Shown here piece by piece: positions 46,983 to 61,900 of a stretch of DNA of 64,000 bases. A model generated the notes under the pieces. It searched no databases. It was not told the DNA's origin and saw only the letters and a program-made list of their open reading frames with translations. Every line of letters begins with the position of its first letter. Positions within the stretch are counted from its first letter, which is position 1. A program made the position numbers and the translations under genes. The DNA lies in assembly GCA_014332815.1 (NCBI GenBank), contig JACSZT010000003.1:62001-126000 (forward strand), given 5' to 3'. Origin of the DNA: Weissella confusa. GTDB taxonomy: Bacteria > Bacillota > Bacilli > Lactobacillales > Lactobacillaceae.

Positions 46983-49900
46983 CAACGGCCAAGGCAGTCA
47001 TACCGGCGATAACCCAGCGCTTTTTAGACTTGTACATCTTTTTGTGTGTCTGCGGTTGCACACGCGCTTCGTCGGCCAACTTTTGTTGATAATCTTCTCG
47101 ACTCATATCTTCATCCCCTCTATATAATCGATTTCATGATGAAAATTCACTTTTCCACCCTGCATCGCCAGTTTCTCAAGGTCAACGTGCCGTATGTAGC
47201 CGCGCTCGTCACTGACGCCACCCCAGAATCCGCCACCGTGACCGCAGTCGTTGTGTTAACCGCAGCGGTTGCGGCCGAAGCAGCATACGCAACACCACCG
47301 CCAATAGCCTCTCCTGCTGTTTGGTAAACTTCCGACTCAAAGTCGTCACGTCTTCAGGCGCCATCGCCGTGGCACCATGCAAACATCAACCCAATAAAGT
47401 TTCCGGCTGTATAATTGGTCGTTGAAAATGCCCCACTCATAGCAAAAGCACTCGTAGCGGCGATGGTGGTGTTATATTGCACGGCACCACTAGAACCATT
47501 CATAATTCGGTAACCTGAACCACTTGCGGTCGCAGTTCCGCCGGCAATGCGCATATTTGCATTTGCTGACGCTCCAGAACCGGCTGAATTCGTTTGACGA
47601 ATACCAACTTGATTGATTTGACCAGTTCCATTGTTTGAAATAACAAACGCTGTACTTGGATCAACACCGCTGTCGTACCACAAATCGACACCGACCGTCG
47701 TGGCATTGGCAATACCATTAATACCGACATTGCCTCCGTTCGCGCCATATGAATTGCCTGCTGCGTAGGTAGGAGTTTGCGTAACCGTCTTCGCTCCCTG
47801 ACCACCGTTCATCGTAATCGTCATACTTCCAGTCACAAAGGCACCAGAAACTGAAACTGGTGTCCAACTAACAGCATATGAAATAGTGGCTGAATAAGAA
47901 GTAGCCGAATTAAAGTTCGTCATACCAGAGAACAATGATTGAACTGAACTGGCATTCGTATTTGCGATGAAAACAGCTGTCCAGTTATCCGCTGTAAAAC
48001 TCGTTGCTGATAGCAATGCTGATCCAGCCCCATCAACATACGTCACATTGACTGGTGTTCGCGCTGCAGTGGCTGATACGCCCGCCAAAGAACCCGTCAC
48101 CGTCGCCGGCGTTAATGTTCCACCGTTGTTTCCAACCAACTCCATGACAACGTTACTTGGTAGCGCAATAATATCCTTATATTGAATTTGGATATTGTTG
48201 CTTGCGGTAGCCGACGTTACCAACAAATTAGTTGTCGTTGGTACTGGCCCACCACTATTTGTATTAGTGGCATATGAAACAGCCACGGCTGAATAACCGG
48301 AAATGCTTGGTGCTGCAAAGGTTGTCTTCGCGTTCGTTGCTACCGGCGTCGTTGCACCTGTAATTCCTGCATCAGTTGCTGTAATTTGAACTTGATACGT
48401 ACCTGCCGAAGCTGTATTGATACTGCCACTCGTCAAACTGGTCGTCACAGCCTTCGGTGAATTATCACCCAAAGATGTTACAAGGCGGGCCACCATGTCC
48501 GAGCTATTAATCGTCTCGTTTTGTTGGTAAGTCACTGTATTAGTTAATGACATCTTTGGCGCTTCGCTTGCTGATGACGCCGTTTGGTTGGCTGATGAGG
48601 CTTCAACGCTTGCTGAAGAAGACTTCGCCGCACTCGTTGCTGACGAAATCATTGAGCTTGCTGATGATGCATCTGATGACGCTGAACTAGCAACACTTGA
48701 AACCGCACTAACCGACTTTGGCAAAACCGTGACCGTTGCCATTGAATTTGTCGTATTACCAGCCGCTGACGTAATCGCCGCCGCAGATTCAACTGAAGAC
48801 GTTTGGGTGTACATGCTTGAAGCAGCTGATGCAGCCGACTTCGCAATTGATGTATTCGTCGACGCTACACCATTCGCACTACTTGCAATAGCTGCAATCG
48901 AACCAATGCTTGAGGCAACAGAAGCGACTGATGAGTTACTACTGTACTTTGAAGCTAGTGACGCAGCTGAAACTGCTGCAATCGCTGAACTTGTCACAAC
49001 CATCAAGCTCTTGGCTGCGCTCGCATAGCTTTGGGCAAATGACACTTGTGTACTATATGCAAGCGACGCATTGTTAAATGATGCAATCGCATCAGCAGCT
49101 GATGACACTTGTCCGGCTGCGGCCATGCTTGAAGCGGCAGCTAAATAAGATGACGCTGAGCGATCCATAATATAGCCAGAAACCGATGCCACAGAATAAG
49201 AATAGCTGGCGCCGTTAACACCAGTGAGGGTTACAGCTGAGGAAGAGGTCGTAATCCCTTGCGAATCCACGTACAAGAGTTGAATCGTCAATGATCGTTC
49301 AGCAATCGTGTTGTACAAACTCGTCGTTGCTGATTGGGCACTCAACGTCTGCAATTGAACCACCTTTGAATACGAGGCGACAACCGATTCACCTGACTTT
49401 GCGTATGAAACCGCCGCTGATAATGAACTTTGCAATTGCGCAATTGAACTAAGCGCTGTTGCAAGTGACGTTCCAGGATCAGCTACTGATAACGCTGGTG
49501 AATACACAACGTTTGGCGCATAATTCTGAGACTGGAACGTACCGTTCACTGCAGTGCTTTCCATCGAATCAACGCCAGCATCAACCATCGATAGCAACGC
49601 TGCGCTTGAAGCCACGTTAGCTGCTGCTGTGGAAGACGTCATCACAAATCCCTTAGTTGCCCCAGAAGCCCAAATACTTGCATTCGCGGCGTTTGAACTT
49701 GCCGAAATCATTGATTGGTCACTCGAGTAAGCACTTTGAGTAGCCAATGATGACCTATCAATATTGGCCAAATAACTATTGCTCAAATCCTTCACAAGAC
49801 TAGAAACAAGCACACTTTGCTTATTGTAGACCGAGTTGTAAGCCGAGCTTGCTGAATTCATAAGTACTGTGTATGAATCCACCGCACTTGCATTGCCGTT

Positions 49901-52900
49901 CGTGTTGGCTGAAGCTGCCAAAGCGGCATAACTACTGTAGGCATTTGCCGCTGCCGTAGATGCTACCTTAGCGGCATTAGAAGCCGTGATTGAATCGGTC
50001 GACATATTCGTCGCTGCCGTTTGGGCAGCGCTATTTGACGCAGTTGCAGCCGACATCGTGATGCTAGTTGCAACAAAGAATGCACTGCTAGTAGCTGTAC
50101 TTGCCATCGAAATGAACACGTCAGCACCATCCGTCGCATCAGACACGTAAACGCTTGCTTGCAAACCAGCCGCGGCATTAGCTGAAGCAACCAAACTAAC
50201 CGCCGTCGAAGCGGCACCGGCTGCACTTGCCACTGCTGAATTTGACGCATATGAACTTCCTGCAGCTTTTGAGGTCACGTTAACAGCTGAACTCGTTGCT
50301 AACAGAGCTGAATCAGTCGTGCTGTCAGCTGTAATCGCACTAGCGTTGGAAGCTAGTGTTGAAATTTGGCTCATCAATGATTGTTGTGAGCTCAATGCAG
50401 CTGACGAAGTTAATGACGCGTTAGCTGAAATACCAGCTGCTACCGTCGCCAAACTTAAGGCAGCCAATGCTGCCGAACTGGCCACACCAGCTGCACTCGC
50501 GACAACTGAGGCAGCGCTTGAAGCTGTTGCGTTTTGTGCAGAGGCACTTGAGGCAGCGTTCACAACATCAATCGCTGACATCAGTGCAGTCAATGAATCG
50601 GCTGCTGTATTTGCACTAGAAAGTTGCGTCGTTGCGATAGTTGCTAATGAGTTAGCGGCTGACGCAGCCGTCGATCCAGCAGAGGCTGCTGAACTAGCTT
50701 GAATAGCTGCTGCACTTGCTGCCGCTGATGCTGACGAAGCCATTTTACCCGCTTCAGATCCAACCTTGGCATAATCCAAAGCGGCTGATGCATTGCTTGA
50801 GGCACTGTTTGCAGCGTCGGTTGCATTAGTCGTATTTGTTTGCGCATCACTAGCCATTGTCGCTGCAGATTGCGCATCACTAGCAGCCAAATCTGCATTC
50901 GCGCTAGCGGCTGATGCTGAATCCAAAGCCGCACTCGCTGCCGCAGTCGAAGCAGCTACCGATGCGGCCGTTGCGGCTGAACTTGCCTGCGTTGCAGCGT
51001 TACTTGCCGCAATCGCTGCTGAACTCGCTTCACTCGCAGCAACATTTGCAGCACTTGAAGCCTTAGCCGCCACACTGGCAGCATTTGCAGCTGTTGCAGC
51101 TGCACTGTCAGCATCCAAAGCAGCCTTAGCGACTGCCGATGATGCAGCGTTTGAAGCGACAACCGCCAAGCTAGCGGCGTTAGATGACGCCACTTCTGCG
51201 TGCGCCATAGCTGAATTGGCGACGTCTGCAGCGCTTGAGGCCGTAGATGCGGCTTCACTCGCAGCACTAGCTAACGTTTGCGCGTCAGCCGCGGCCGATG
51301 TCGCTTGCGTAATATCACCAGCGGCCATGTATGAATCTCTATTCATATTAGATGTCACTAACGCATCAGAATTGGCTGCCGAAGCCGCTGAGCTTGCGTC
51401 AACGACGGCCTGACTTGCATTCACGTTAGCCGTTGAGGCAGCTGCTGAATCAATATCAACAGCGATTCCCGTGTCACCAGTCTTACCATCAACTCCCGCC
51501 GCAGCTGAAGCGGCTGTTTCAGCAGATTGCGCAACCGCAACAACCGCAGCTGATGACGCACGGTTATATTGTGCCGTCGCATTTGAAGCAGCCTCACTGG
51601 CACCAGCGTTTGCAACACTAACTGCCGTAGCAGCACTTGCTGCGTCAGCAAAGGCTGATGTCATTGCTGAATTAGATGCGTAACTTGACGCCGTTGCCAC
51701 ACTAGCCAACGAAGCAAGACTGTCAGTCGCGTTGGCAACTGCACCAGATGCAACTGTTGCAGCACTCTCAGCTGCTTCACGGGCGCTATTTACCAAGGCA
51801 GCTTGTGAAACCGCTGCATCAGACATCGCCATCGCTTCACTATAATTACCAGCTGCCAACAGTGAGTCCGCAGCCGTAAACATTGAAGAGGCTAACACAG
51901 CTTCAGAAGCTGCTACTGACGCTGCTGACGAGGCCGTCGTTTCAGCTTGACTATCCGTCGCAGTCGTCGCCGTCTCATCTGCTGCTGACGCGGCTGAACT
52001 TGCCTTCGCTGCTTCATCAGCAGCCGAGGCAGCCGTCATCACTTGATCGGCTGCTGAAGCCAAATCATCACGAGCCGCGTCTGCATCAGCTACATAGCTT
52101 GATGCTTGCGCCGCTTGACTTTGAGCAAGTGCTGCCGTAGATGAAACCGTTGCGGCCGATACAGCGACATCGTTGGCTGATTGAATCGTTGCATTGCTTG
52201 CATAGGCTGAATTATTAATTAATGATCCAATTGCATCTGCAACTGAACTTGCAGCCGTTGCGGTTGACTTGGCGTCTGCAGCTGAACTAGTTGCGTTCGT
52301 TACATTCACCGTAGCGTCAGACATTGCGGCAATCGCTTCTGCAGCGGCTGAACTAGCAATGTCATAACGACCTTCTTGGGCAGCTGAACTAGCAACTGCA
52401 TAAGCTGACTGGGCAGCGTCATTAGCCGCTTCGGCAATGGCCGTTGCGCTATCAACTACCTTTTGTGCATCAGCCAAAGATGCTTGGGCGTCACTAGCTG
52501 CTGACGCGGCTGATTGAGCCGTTGAAAACAATGCTTGTTCAGAAGCTTCAGCGGCTGTTTCAGCAGTGGTCAAAGCATCGTTAGCCGTTTGTAAGGCACT
52601 TTCGGCTGTCGCCTTCGCTGAATCAGCGACTGCAGCGGCTGAACTAGCAGCACTTGCAGCGGACGCCACTTCTGTCATCGCAGTCGCAACGTCTGCTTGT
52701 GCTGACTCAGCAATTGCTTGTTGGTAGGCAGAAGCAGCAGCTAATGATTTAGCTGCACTTGCGGCTGCTGAGGCACTCGAAGCCGTTGTTGTCGCCGTTT
52801 GTGCTGTCTGACTTGTGGCAGTACTTTGGCTGGCAATTTCGCTTGAAGTTGCCTTTACTTGATCAGCGGTTGAATCCGTCGTCGTTGCAGCTGAGCTTGC

Positions 52901-55900
52901 TTGGTCAGCTGCACTTTGCGCTGCCAATGATGATGCTGTTGATGCAGCTTCATCAGCTGCCTTAGCCATCGAAGTCGCATTCGATGCTGCTTGTGACGCC
53001 AAACTATCAGCGTACTCAGCATACGAATTTGCATCGGCTGCTTTTTGTCCCGCCGCCGATGCATCAGATGCAGCAGTAGCCGCATCTGACGCTACTGAAT
53101 CCATTGCTGAGTTACCGGCGGCTGTTGCTTCTGACATTGCTTCAGAGGCCATTGTCGCTGCACTATCTGCCGTTGACTGATAACCATCCGCAGTAGCACT
53201 TGCCACTACCGCGGCGCTCGACATATCGGCCGCTGTTTGCGCGGCCGTTGAAGCAGCGTCGGCCGCTGAACTTGCGGTCGCTAAATCACCGGCTTGCGCT
53301 ACAGAACTTGCCACTGAAATATCAGCAGTTGACGTTGTATTTGTCACCGCATCATTTGCCGTACTCGTCGCATCCCCCGCCATACTTGTCGCGGTTCCCA
53401 TGTCCGCAACCGTGTTGCTTGCGGCGCTAGCTGCTGAACTTGCGTTAGTCGCATCTGCTACTGCCGACGCAACTGTTTGAGCATTTGCCAAAGCTGTTGA
53501 TGCAGCCGTTGACGCCCTAGCAATTGATTGTTGTGTGGCAGCTTCTGATGCAGCTGACTTGGCAACTGCATTCGCGCTATCCGCCGTTTGTTGGGCAGCA
53601 CTAGCCACTGATGCAGCTGACTTCACGGCGTCGTTGTCAGCATAAGAATCTGTCGCGGCAATACTTTGTGCAACACTATTGGCTGAACTTGCCGTTGACG
53701 CTGCTGAATTAGTTTCTGATGCGGCCGTTGATGCTGCTGCCGATTGATTTGCGGCGACTGTTGCAGCTGAGCTTGCAGCGCTTGCGGCTGAGCTTGCCGT
53801 CACGGCATCGCCCGCATTAGCGGCTGAATTTGCCACTGACGCCAATGAAGCCGCTTCTGATGCGGCCGTTGACGCTGCCGTTACTGCAGAAGCCACCTTC
53901 TCTGAAGCTGCAGCTTCCCCAGCAGATGCGGCGTTTTCAGAAGCCAATGTCGCTGCGTCGTTCGCATTATTTGCTAAATCAGTTGCTGCGGCGGCATCAG
54001 TTGCTTGAGATTGGGCAACCACTGCCTGATCAGCGGCTGATTGCGCTGTCGCTTCGGCGTTATTAGCTAATTCAGTTGCCGATTGCGCGGCCGATGCAGC
54101 GGCGGCACCAGCAGCCGCACTAGTTGCGGCTGTAATCGCGCTTTGTACAGCACTGTTGTGAGCATAGGCTGAATCGTTTGCTAAGTCGCTAGCTTGTGAA
54201 GCATACGATGACGCAATTGCGGCTGTTGAAGCCGTCACTTGGGCCGTTGATCCAGCAGCACTAGCTGCATTTTGGGCATCCGTTACTGATGAACCAGCTG
54301 TGTTAGCTTAACTTGCGGTGGCCGACTTATCACCAGCGTTAGCAGCACTTGAAGCCAATTCAGCATATGAACTTGCGGCACTGGCGGCTGAACTTGCGGT
54401 TGAAGCTGCCGTTGAAGCAGCTTCTTGTGCGGCACTGGCGGCACTAGCGGCATCAGATGCAGCCGTAGCAGCGCTGTTTGCTGTTGTAAGGGCATCATTT
54501 GCTGCCGCGCTAACAGCCGTTGCCGTTTCAGACAAGGCCGTACTTGCAGCCGTGGCGGCGCTATCGGCGGCACTTGAGGCCTGATCGGCAATCGTTGCAT
54601 ATGAACTTGCAACTGATGCGGCATCCGATGCGGCACTAGCAGCCAATTGCGCATTACTCATCGCTGCCGCTGCTGCGGTTTGTGCACCGGTTGCGGCCGT
54701 GGCTATATCAGCTGCCGATTGGGCAGTTGTATCAGCATTAGATGCTGTTGCTGTTGCTTGCTCAGCCGAAGAATGGGCACTATCAGCATAGCTAGCAGCT
54801 GTTGAAGCATCATCTACCGCTTGATCAGCGCTAGCGGCTGCACTATCTGCCGAAACAGATGCTGCAATACCATCAGTTGCTGCTCCCGCTGCATTATCCG
54901 CTGAAGCGGCTGCATCCGCAATGTCTGCTTGCTTATCAGCTTCTGATGCGGCTGCAATCGCTGCATCTTGTGCTGTTTGAGCATCCGAAGCGGCTTGAAC
55001 GGCATCGGCCTTGGCTGAATTTGCTTTATCGGCGGCCGACTGAGCCGTTGATACAGCAGTTGAAACCGCCACATTATCCTTGTAGGCACTCGAAGCCAAA
55101 GCACTTGCAGCGGCGCTGGCGGCTTCACTAGCCTTTATCATTTCTGCATTAGCCGTCGAAGCTGCACTTGCTGCTGCGTCACTAGCGGCACTAGCCACTG
55201 CAGCTGCTGAACTTGCGGCCGAACTAGCATTAGTTGCCGCACTCAAATCACCAGCTTGCGCATATGAGGCAGCTAATGATGATTGTTCATCAGCTGTGGC
55301 TGCGTTATTTGACGCAGCCGTCTCCGAACTTGTCGATGCTGTTTCAGAGGCAACATCACCAGCCGAAGCGGCTGAACTTTGCGCATCAGTTGCACTGTTC
55401 AAAGCACTGTCGGCGGCATCTTGGGCTTGGGCAGCCGTCTTGGCTTCAGCTAGTGCCTGTTGTGCTTCAGACAATGCTTCACTAGCTGTCGCATCACTTG
55501 AAGCGACTGCAGCGGCTGATTGGGCAATGCTGTTCGCTTCGCTTGCTTGAGAGGCGGCCGTTGATGCCGCACTGGCGTTAGATTGCACGGCACTGTTGTT
55601 TGCATAGGCTGAATCGGCAGCCATAGAAGCTGCCTCGCTTGCGGCCGTTGATGCAGTTTCAGCTGCAATCGCAGCTGAACTTGCCGTCGATTGTGCTGTT
55701 GAGGCAGCTGAACTTGCCAACGCTGCATATGATGAAGCAGCTGAGCTTGCCGCTTGGGCTGCACTTAAATCACCAGCTTGGGCAGCTTCGCTCGCTTGAG
55801 AAGCTGCCTTGCTTGCTGCGTCGGCTGCCGATGAGGCAACCGTTGCAGCTGAGTTAGCTGTTGAAGTCGCTTCACTAGCTGCATTTTGAGCTGCTGATGA

Positions 55901-58900
55901 ACCAGCAGTGACAGCATCGCTACCGGCCGTTCCGGCGGCATCGGCTGCTGCAGTGGCATCACTACCAGCCGATGCATAAGAAGTTGCATCAGATTGCGCA
56001 CTCGATGCTGTGTCTGCAGCTGAACTTGCCAAAGAATTAGCCGCGCTTGCTGTATCCGCTGCTGTTTGAGCGTCTGCTTGGGCACTTGCTGATGCTGTGT
56101 TATTTGCTGTCGCAATCGCACTATTAGCTGGGTACTTCGTTGCAATGCTTTGCGCTTCGTTAGCCGCCGACTGAGCAATTGCGTTATCAGCAGTAGCATT
56201 CTCAACACTGACATTAGCGTTATCCGCTGCTGAATTGGCACCAGTCGCTTCAGATGTCGCATTCGTTGCATCGTTCGTTGCGGCTGAATTAGCCAAATCA
56301 CCCGCTTGGGCATATGAGCTTGCTGCACTAGCTTGATCAGTTGCGATTTGCGCTTGCTTATTAGCTTCGCTAGCGGCCGATGTTGCGTTTGACGCAGCAT
56401 CATTAGCAGCACTGGCGGCTGATTGGGCAACGACATTAGCTGATGACACAACTTGTGCAGCTGAGTCAGCAACGCTGGCTGCGCTTGTTTGCGCATCTGC
56501 TAACGCTGACTGAGCCACGACGGCTGCCGAACTAACGACACCGGCGGCTGAACTTGCCACAGCAGCTGCACTATTAGCTACTGAAGCAGCACTTTCAGCT
56601 ATTAGCAATTCAGATGCAGCTTGTGACGCGGCAGTTGATGCGGCAGCCGATGCTGAACTTGCAGCTGATGAGGCCAATGATGCAGAAGACGCTGCTTGAT
56701 CAGCCGTTGACTTTTGAGTCGCAGCTGAACTTGCCACGTCATTAGCTTGTGAGGTCACATTCGCAACATCACTAGCTGTTTGTGACACATTATTTGCCGT
56801 GTCGCTAGCTGCTGAGGCTGTCGTATCAGCAGTCTGCGCATCCGATGCGGCACTATCGGCATCATCTTGGGCTTGAGCAGCACTTGCGACCGAAGCTGCT
56901 GAACTTGCGATTGCATTTTGGGTTGTCGCAGTTGCCGACTGTTCATTCGCGACACTTGCGGCTGATTGAGCCGTACTGTTAGCAACCGATGCTGTCATCG
57001 CAGCCGACTCGGCAGCGACAGCAGCTGATTGCACAGCACTGTTGTTTGCATATGCAGACTCAGCTGCCTTAGCGCTGGCTTCACTTTGAGCTGATTGAGC
57101 TGCAACCAAAGCATCACTAGCTGCATTAGCGGCTGAACTTGCGACCTTGGCGGCTGACTGAGCTTCAGACAATGCTTGCGCTGCTGCGGCCGAGTTTGTT
57201 GCGGCAGCTGATGAATTACCAACTTGTGCCGCCTCACTGGCAGCCTTAGCATACGCATCAGCTGCAGCTGCGGCCGAATTCGAGGCAGTGTCTGAAGCGG
57301 CAACTTCTGCATTGTCCGCATCGCTACCAGCTTGCTTAGCTTGGTCGCCTGCGGTCGTCGCATCTGTCCCTGCCGTTCCGGCAGCATCCGCTGCTGCAGT
57401 CGCTTGGTCACCGGCTTGGGCGTATGAACTTGCATCAGCCGTCGCATCACTCGCTTGTGACGCTGCTGTAGCCGCTGCCGTTGCATTGGCTGCTATTGCC
57501 GTTGATTCTGCATCACTGGCTACCGTTGCAGCTGATTGAGCCGTACTATTCGCCGTTGAAATGGCGGCGTTATCTGGATAACTTGACGCAATATCCGCCG
57601 CTGCTGAGGCAGCTGATTGGGCAACAGAATTGTAATTAGTTGCCGACTCAGCTGCTGTGTTCGTTGCAGCTGCCGATGACGCTACCGAAGCAGCTTGGGC
57701 GGCTGTTGATGCCGCCGTTGAGGCAACTTCAGCGTTTGAACGATCACCAGCTTGGGCATATGAGCTTGCTACGCTTGCCTGATCAGCAGCAACCTTCGCT
57801 TGCGATGCGGCTGTTGAAGCATACTCACTTGCTGCTGTTGCAGCACTATTAGCATCTAGAACCGCTTGACTAGTATTCGCTGAGTTTGCATCCTCAGTTG
57901 CCTGGTTAGCCTCGTCTTGGGCTTTGGCAGCCGTTTGCGCATCTGCCAAAGCTGACTTAGCCTTTTCAGCTGCCAAACTAGCAGTCGTTGCAGCTGATGA
58001 GGCAGTTGTTGCAGCACTTGAAGCCGTTTCGTTAGCTGTCGTTGCAGCAGCCATCTCAGATGCTGCCGCTATCGCCTTATTCAATGCGGCGTTTTGTGCA
58101 TATGCCGACGAATCTAGCAACGCATTCGCAGCTGAAGAGTCTGCTTGCGCATTTGAATTAGCTGTCGAAGCTGTGACTGCGGCACTTGAAGCATTATCAG
58201 CCGACGCATTTGCATCAGCCGTTTGTTTACCAGCATCACTGGCAGCCTGACCGGCATTTTCGGCATCTCCGGCCTGAGCTGCTTCGCTCGCGACGCTGGC
58301 GGCTGAACTTGCCAAACTAGCAGCGTTACTTGCAGCTGTCGCAGCTGATGAAGCAGCCGTTGAAGCTGAATCTGCTGTTGCGGCAGCACTTGAAGCAATC
58401 GAGGCAGCCACACCGGCAGCTTCATTTGCGTTCGATGCTGTTGTCGCAGCTGAATTCACATCATCTGTTGCGGCGCTCGAGGCTGCTGATTCTGCTGCGG
58501 TTGCAATTTCTGCTTGTGATGACGCGATAGCTTCAGCACTTGAAGCTAAGCTAGCCATCGAACTAGCAACAGCTGATGCACTCGAGGCTGTCGACAAGGC
58601 ACTGGCAGCTGCTTCTGATTGCTCAGCAGCTTCGTTTGCGGCACTCGTTGCCTTGTCCAAATCACTATCCGCCTGACTAGCAACCTTATCAGCCGTTGAG
58701 GCAGCTGATTCCGTCGCGCTTGCGTTATCTGCCGTTTGACTGGCAACAACACCAGCGGCACTAGCAGCATTACTTGCGGCTGTGGCTGCTGACTTCGCGT
58801 TGTTATCCGCCGTCTCGGCGCCAATTGCTTGATCCGTTGCAGCAGCGGCCGTACTTGCCGTCGCCTTGGCTGCTTCTGAAGCCTGACTAGCGGCATCACT

Positions 58901-61900
58901 TGCGATCTTGCTTTGGGCATCCGCAACGCTCGCAGCGCTACTTGCTGTTGACGCAGCATCATCTGCCACGCTGGCAGCACTCGTTGCCGTTGAGGCAGCT
59001 GATGTTACCGCACTGTTGTTTGGATACTTTGCTGCATCTGCATTTGCACTTGTTGCTGCAGCTGCCTCACTAGCAGCACTCGAAGCAGTCATCGCTTTAC
59101 TATTAGCGCTTTCTGCAATTGCTTGTTGGGCAACCGCTTGGCTAGCAGCTGCATCTGCAGCTGAACGGGCTTCGCTAGCGGCTGACAAGTCACCTGCTTG
59201 CGCATATGATTCGGCAGCACTGGCTGCGCTGCTTGCCAATACTTCTTGACCGGCAGCATTAGCGACACTCGCACTGTTTGAGGCTGTTTCAGCTTGATCA
59301 GCCGTTGCTGACGCAGCACTTGATGCGACATCAGCCAAACTTTGAGCATCATCCGCCTCAGACTGTGCATCGGCAGCAATCGATGCCGTTTCAGCAGCTG
59401 CTGAGGCAACTGCATTCGCGCTACTTGCGACGCTCGCAGCGCTACTTGCTGTTGATGACGCTGCGCTTGACGCAACGGCATTGGCGCTATCAGCTTCACT
59501 CGCTGCAGCAGATGCAAGTTCAGCAGCAGATGTTACCGCACTATTGTTTGGATACTTTGCTGCTGAACTTGCGGCATCCTTCGCGGCTGAGTTAGCCGTA
59601 CTTGCAGCTTCTGATGTTCCCTCAGTAGTTTCTTGCGTATCATCAGCTACCGAAAGTGATGTCACAGCATCGGCAGCACTTGATGCAACTGCTGCATATG
59701 AACTTGCAGCGCTCTCATCACCTGCTTGAGCAGCCGAAGAGGCAGCTGTTGCAGCGCTGGCAGCTGAGTTAGCAGCTTCACTAGCAACTGCGTTTGCATT
59801 TGATGCAACCGATGCTGCGCTTTCAGCCTTCGTTGCAGCACTACGTGCTGTGGCTGATGAGGCTGCCTTAGCTGCTTCGTCGGCTTGTGATTGTGCATTA
59901 GCAGCAGTCGACGCCGTTGTCGCAGCACTTGAAGCCGTTAACAAAGCTTCACTGGTAGCTTGACTAGCACTATCGGCCACAGTTGCGGCTGATGTTGCTG
60001 TGCTTTGGGCTTCAGATGCGACGCTGGCAGCTGAGTTAGCGACTGATTGTGCAGCTGACGTTACCGCGCTGTTATTTGGATAAGTCGTGGCATCGTTAGC
60101 AGCACTTGATGCAGCATTAGTAGCATCTGAAGCCGCTGAACTTGCGTTATTTGCTACTTCATCGGCAACTGACGCTGCGCTTGAGGCAGCGCTTGTTGCG
60201 GAATCAGCAGCATCTGAAGCAATATCCGTTGCTGTGTTAGCAAGACTACCGGCTTGTGCATATGAACTAGCCGTCGAGGCAGCCGTACTTGCTGCTGTTG
60301 CCGCGCTTGAAGCAGCTGTTGCAGCACTCGATGCTGTCTCACTAGCCTCAGCTGCCTTGGTAGCTTCTGAGGCGGCTGTTGATGCGGCTGAACTTGCTAC
60401 CGCATTAGCCGATGTCGCTTCCGAAGCAGCCGAACTGGCAGCCGTCGCTGCTTCGCTAGTAGCTGTCTCATTAGCACTATTTGCCATTTGGGCAGCGCTT
60501 AAAGCAACACTATTCGCACTTGAAGCAGCATCATTAGCAGCACTGGCAGCCGTGGCGGCGCTTGAGGCAACCGCTTGAGCTGACTTTGCAGCCGTCGCCT
60601 CTGATTGGGCAATCGCTGCATATGAACTTGCGGCACTCTCGTCAGAACTCGCTACCGTTGCCGTTGAGGCGGCACTTGAAGCAGCGCTAGCAGTTGACTT
60701 GGCCGCTTCAGCAGTTGCATCCGCGTCACTATCCGTCTTGTCGGCTTGTTCGGACGTAGCAGAAGCAGCTGAACTTGCAGCTGTTGCGGCTTCGCTAGCT
60801 TGATCTGCCTCCGATTGAGCAACTGCGGCCGTTGAGGCAGTAGCCGTTACAGCGCTCTTTGGCACGCTATTTGCTTCATTAGCAAGACTATCGGCTGAAC
60901 TTGCCACACTAGTGGCACTTGAAGCAACACTGTTGGCAGACTCTGCAACCGAAGCAGCACTGGTTGCCACCGAGGCAGCACTTGAAGCAGCGCTGTTATT
61001 TGGATACTTACCGGCATCCGCTACCGCACTCGAAGCTGCCTTTGCTGCACTAGCAGCTTCGTTAGCAACACTTGCCGTACTTGCAGCTGACGTTGCTGTA
61101 CTCTGAGCAGCACTAGCAGTTGCAGCAGCGCTTGAGGCAAGTGACGCATATGAGCTTGCAGCTGACGCATCACCAGCTTGCGCGGCACTTGAGGCAGCTG
61201 ACGCAGCGCTTGATGCCTGCTTGTCAGCTGTCGAAGCCCTTGCGCCAGATGCAACTTGACTTGCCGTTGATGCTTGTGAAGCGGCACTACTGTTATTCGC
61301 ATCCGCCTGGCTCGCAGCGCTAGCAGCTTCATCAGCAGCTGATTGCGCTGCTGTAGCCGTTGAGGCAGCCGAAGCGGCGCTTGTAACAACATCATTTGCT
61401 GAGCTTGCTGTACTTGCCGCCGTTGATGCCGCATCTGAAGCCGCACTAGATGCCGTACTTGCAGCACTTTGCGCAACACTAGCGGCACTTGAAGCAGTTG
61501 ATGCAGCTGACGTTACCGCACTGTTGTTTGGATACTTAGTAGCATCTGATCCAGCATTCGTTGCGACACTTTGCGCCTTTTCAGCAGCGGAACTAGCTGT
61601 TGATGCTGTCTTATCAGCTTGACTCGCAGCCTGGGCTGAACTTGCGACAGCTGCAGCGCTGGCAGCTTGGCTAGCTGCTGAACTTGCAGCGCTCGAATCT
61701 CCAGCTTGCGCATATGAACTTGCAGTGGCAGCAGCTGAGCTAGCAATGTCATTAGCGTTTGAAGCAACCGTTGCGGCACTTGAAGCAACCGCATTAGCGC
61801 TCGAGGCCTGACTTGCTTGACTAGCAGCAACCCCAGCTTGGTTCATCGCAGCTTCCTTATCAGCTGCTGACTGTGCGGCAGCCGCTCTTGATGTTGCAGC

